Of a stretch of DNA of 64,000 nt, positions 63,833 to 64,000 are shown in pieces. A program made the position numbers and the translations under genes. Position 1 is the stretch's first letter. Each line of letters begins with the position of its first letter. Below the pieces are notes generated by a model, which worked only from the letters and a program-made list of their open reading frames with translations, did no database searches and was not told the origin of the DNA. This DNA comes from Sialis fuliginosa (lineage: Eukaryota > Arthropoda > Insecta > Megaloptera > Sialidae), in contig OY540811.1 of the NCBI GenBank assembly GCA_961205875.1, positions 23,057,248 to 23,121,247 of the forward strand, given 5' to 3'.

Positions 63833-64000
63833 AGTTCTACTCTTTAATGAAAAAGAGATCTCAAATAGTACTTATATTTTTATATTTTGATACGAATACT
63901 ACCGTGTTTTAGAAACTTGATAGACTGATATGTATATAGGACTTTATTTATTTTTTCTATTTTAGCATATATTGATATATATGATACAGGGTATTGAAAT
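63833..64000. other. 3' flank of the kinase gene
   Basis: AT-rich 3' UTR or downstream sequence with no further ORF. It ends in TACAGGGTATT, which resembles a mariner-type repeat terminus but is cut by the window edge. Confidence 0.4.

Noticed and set aside
1..64000. CRISPR arrays, operons or prokaryotic features
   Set aside because: No regularly spaced identical short repeats with unique spacers, and the intron, promoter style and transposons are eukaryotic.

Overview
This window looks like AT-rich insect (or at least arthropod) nuclear DNA. It holds one confidently recognisable protein-coding gene, at the right-hand end. The eukaryotic signs are a GT-AG intron joining two in-frame exons, an arthropod-style TATA plus TCAGT initiator core promoter, an AATAAA signal, and many decayed transposon copies with target-site duplications. 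The kinase resembles animal SBK1 and the insect meng-po kinase. The repeat families do not let me choose between insect orders.

From 1 to about 60.3 kb I see no convincing gene. The short open frames there (60-107 codons) are mostly chance frames in 70-80% AT DNA or lie in repeats. What can be supported is mobile-element debris. There are three hAT relics that keep a readable C-terminal dimerisation-domain fragment (8.6-9.3, 50.8-51.5 and 53.6-54.3 kb). A 227-bp foldback insertion with a 12-bp target duplication resembles Penelope-like terminal sequence (7.8 kb). Foldback or MITE elements lie at 12.0, 20.6, 26.2, 35.8, 40.4 and 44.8 kb. One dispersed repeat family has copies at 2.7, 17.5 and 34.9-35.7 kb, the last split by a 436-bp insertion. 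A second, dimeric family lies at 31.1 and 59.0 kb, with a possible relative at 15.1 kb. There are also tandem repeats at 38.5 and 41.5 kb and a few short perfect hairpins or palindromes.

From 60.3 kb to the end lies a gene on the + strand. It has a compact core promoter (CRE TGACGTCA, TTTAAAAG, TCAGTC) at 60339-60393, a 5' leader with several very short upstream ORFs, a 56-nt first coding exon (60582-60637), a 1.88-kb intron, and a 1,273-nt last exon (62515-63787). The spliced protein is 442 residues and carries a complete protein kinase domain. In Drosophila, meng-po is a mushroom-body kinase that acts with PKA to stabilise CREB and support long-term memory. A consensus CREB/ATF site at about -50 of its own promoter is therefore the most interesting biological lead in the window.
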